Assembly: GCA_946902875.1 (NCBI GenBank)
Contig: OX336351.1
Coordinates: forward strand, 806,001 to 870,000
Direction: 5' to 3'
DNA from: Nematopogon swammerdamellus
Lineage: Eukaryota > Arthropoda > Insecta > Lepidoptera > Adelidae
Length of the DNA stretch: 64,000 nucleotides
How positions within the stretch are numbered: position 1 is the first letter of the stretch; every line of letters starts with the position of its first letter. The notes below the pieces were generated by a model that made no database searches, was not told the origin of the DNA, and saw nothing but the letters and a program-made list of their open reading frames with translations. The position numbers were made by a program, and so were the translations under genes. Below are positions 61,853 through 64,000 of this stretch, in pieces.

Positions 61853-63029
61853 GAAAACACATGGAAACCACTTAAAATAAATTACAATATATTTTAACTA
61901 TATTTAATGGAAAACTTTATAATATTTTAAATTTATGTAATGCGTTTTAAATAATGATTGCAGTGTAGAACTCTCCAAGTTAACGGAAAAATAACGTTAA
62001 GATGAAACTTAATAAAAACAATAAAATAAAATCTAAACTAAATCTTAAAATAATCAAGTTACCTATCTCATCATCAGTACCTAACTCTGAAATAAATTAC
62101 TCATTGGAGTGTACACGTAGAATAAACAAATCAAAATTGTTTTAACACGCCATCAAGAATAAATATCTTTAAACTTAAAAAAGCAAGGAGCAATCCTCCT
62201 GTTCACGACAAATGATCATAATATATTTATTTTCATTCGTCGTGTTATTTTTCTACTGTTTTATTGTTGTACTCCATATTATTATTCCTGAATTCCCGAA
62301 TAAATACTCCACTGAATTTTCCAACCTTTTATGCGGTACTTGATATTGTCTATCCCGCTCCGCCGGTCTCGCGTGCCCCATCCGTAGGGTTACGTAGCGC
62401 CGCCGCGTCCGGGCCGGCGGCGGCGGCGCCCCGCCGCCGTTGCCAGGGTTCCGGAGTGCGCACATAATATAACATTTATTACGGACACCCGTTTCACTGC
62501 AGAATCTATAAATAAGCCGTAGCGCCAACGGAAATTGAAAAAAGTTTTACGGCCTATAGTCGGCTCCGTACTCCTGGCCGGACCATGTGGTAATTATAAA
62601 ATTATCCTTTTAAGTCGAACCACCTGGACGGTGAAATTGACTGAGCCTGAGATTCCCACCCCGAGTTCAGAAACTGAATTTGATTACAATCAATATTTTT
62701 TTTATAAAATAAATTTTATCAAATAAAATAAAACTATGACGCTGCCGTGCCGGGAGTTAGGGTTGCACGTCACGTCACTAAATGATATTTAAATAAAAAA
62801 AAAGCCTCAGGTGCAATCCGGGAGTGCCGGCAGAAGTGAAAACAACACCGTAACATTACTTAAAAAAAAATAGTTTTAAGTTTATTTATTTATAAAGGTT
62901 TAAAAAATAAAAAAAATTAATGAAAAAAAAATAAAAAAATAATATAGAAAAAAAATGAATTAAAAAAAAAATATTTAAAAAAAAATAAAAAAAAACAATT
63001 ATTAAAAAAAAAATAATACAAAAAAATTA
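61853..63029. other. AT-rich anonymous sequence
   Basis: Mostly AT-rich. A GC-rich patch at 62390-62450 (GCCGCGTCCGGGCCGGCGGC) gives proline-rich frames. A/T homopolymer-rich text at 62890-63030. No gene recognised. Confidence 0.45.
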
Positions 63030-63460
63030 TGTTAAATTTAGTAGAACGGACAGACATGCATTTGTTACGGAACCCTACATTCATTTTGCAGAACTTAGTA
63101 GAATGGACAGATATAAACGTGTTACGGAACCCTACTTTTATTCTAAAATAACCGTCGGAGGACCTTGGTTGAAAATTGTAAAATTTAGTAGAACGGACAG
63201 ACATGCATTTGTCACGGAACCCTTCATTCATTTTGCAGAACTTAGTAGAATGGACAGACATAAACGTGTTACCGAACCCTACTTAACAGTTGCACTCCGG
63301 GAATGCCGGCAGATCCCGTGTCACTCTAACTTAACCCTTAATGCAATGACTTAAGGTTTCATTTTAAAAATGACGCTGACGCGACACCGCGACGGTGTCG
63401 CGAGTTATACATTTTCCCCCCATACAAAAAGTGCCCAGCGCCGCTAAAGAAGTTTTCACT
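63030..63460 (-). repeat. Family H repeat, inverted copy
   Basis: Units of AACGGACAGACATGCATTTG and TTACGGAACCCTACATTCAT, then TACTTAACAGTTGCACTCCG, CTTAACCCTTAATGCAATGA and GTGCCCAGCGCCGCTAAAGA. It has the layout of 57386-57990 on the other strand. Confidence 0.8.
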
Positions 63461-64000
63461 TCAAAAAATTGGAAATATAATGGTTACACCTCTAGTGTTT
63501 TAACTCTCACAATTTGAGTTAATTCAATCAGCAAAACGCTCTAGATAACCAAATTGGACAATTGGCCATCATAATACTAATTACCGCCGTTCTTTAAATT
63601 TCATACATATCTAAAAAATTAGACCATTTAGAAAACAATATTTTGAATATAAGAGAATCCTTTATTTTGCTTACATATATTCTTCACCAATTTACATTTC
63701 ATATTACACGTTAAAATTTAATGCAAAATTTGGCAAATCGGCTCGGCGGCGTGTGCCAGGGCATTTTTAGCCGCTGCCATGTGTGCGAGCGTTGCGTGTT
63801 GCGTGTGTTAGATGTGTGGGGGTTCACTGTTTTTCTCGGAAAACTGCACGCACTACTCAGGCAAACTTTTAATACGCCCTGAGTGATTTAGAGTCATTAA
63901 AAAAACTTTCAAATGTGGAATTTTAAAATGTCGATTACACGTTGGTCTCGCCGTACGCTTGGACTCGTTACACCGCTGCGCGCATGTTTAGCTGGCCATA
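63461..64000. other. Anonymous sequence to window end
   Basis: No gene or repeat partner recognised. GTGTGCGAGCGTTGCGTGTT lies near 63780. Confidence 0.4.

Noticed and set aside
1..64000. LTR retrotransposons or endogenous viral sequences
   Set aside because: No long terminal repeats, gag, protease, integrase or envelope-like frames were recognised.

Overview
The window looks like insect nuclear DNA, most probably from a moth or butterfly. The evidence is AT-rich sequence, no operons, spliced-exon fragments with GTAAGT donors, jockey-, CR1- and RTE-like retroposon pieces, a mariner, tRNA-derived SINEs, and a MITE family with an internal (GTCY)n tract of the kind described from Lepidoptera. 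I recognise no intact host gene. Nearly every protein-like stretch is a broken transposon gene or an open frame inside a tandem repeat. One GC-rich frame (36028-36465, minus strand) could be a terminal host exon. This is a guess.

Layout. 1-9 kb: tandem palindromic repeat units, SINE copies and a 42-bp minisatellite. 9-13 kb: RTE and jockey retroposon 3' parts. 14-17.6 kb: twin 8-bp-TSD MITEs, a PIF/Harbinger-like MITE and another TIR element. 18-25.6 kb: SINEs, a near-perfect snapback (21971-22418), a foldback of ~80-bp units (22552-23702) and RT fragments. 26.6-29.8 kb: a THAP-exon (P-like) element with a palindromic 109-bp-unit array. 31-33.2 kb: LINE RT remnants. 34.8-40.5 kb: MITEs, a minisatellite and a GC-rich block. 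40.9-45.2 kb: an 828-bp THAP element, then a Transib-like palindromic element inside a (GTCY)n MITE. 46-52 kb: MITEs, SINEs and a deleted mariner. 53.4-60.6 kb: the second 828-bp THAP element, another MITE and the second large THAP element. 61-64 kb: LINE 3' ends and repeats.

The most notable content is a set of non-autonomous DNA transposons whose boundaries can be read directly from terminal motifs and target-site duplications (TSDs). First, a 2646-bp palindrome has CACAGTG ends, a 5-bp CGGCG TSD and a degraded RAG1-like transposase core, so it is a Transib relative. Second, two elements of 3205 and 3701 bp have matching inverted ends, exact 8-bp TSDs, a THAP-type first exon and an inverted satellite-like interior. 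Third, two elements of exactly 828 bp carry a different THAP first exon and have 7-bp TSDs. There is also an abundant SINE whose head joins tRNA-like and 5S-rRNA-like parts.

The elements are nested: THAP elements lie in dispersed repeats and in a (GTCY)n MITE, the Transib element lies in a (GTCY)n MITE, and SINEs lie in both. The order of some insertions can therefore be read. Boundaries without a stated TSD are approximate. Family names rest on motif recognition by eye, not on database searches.
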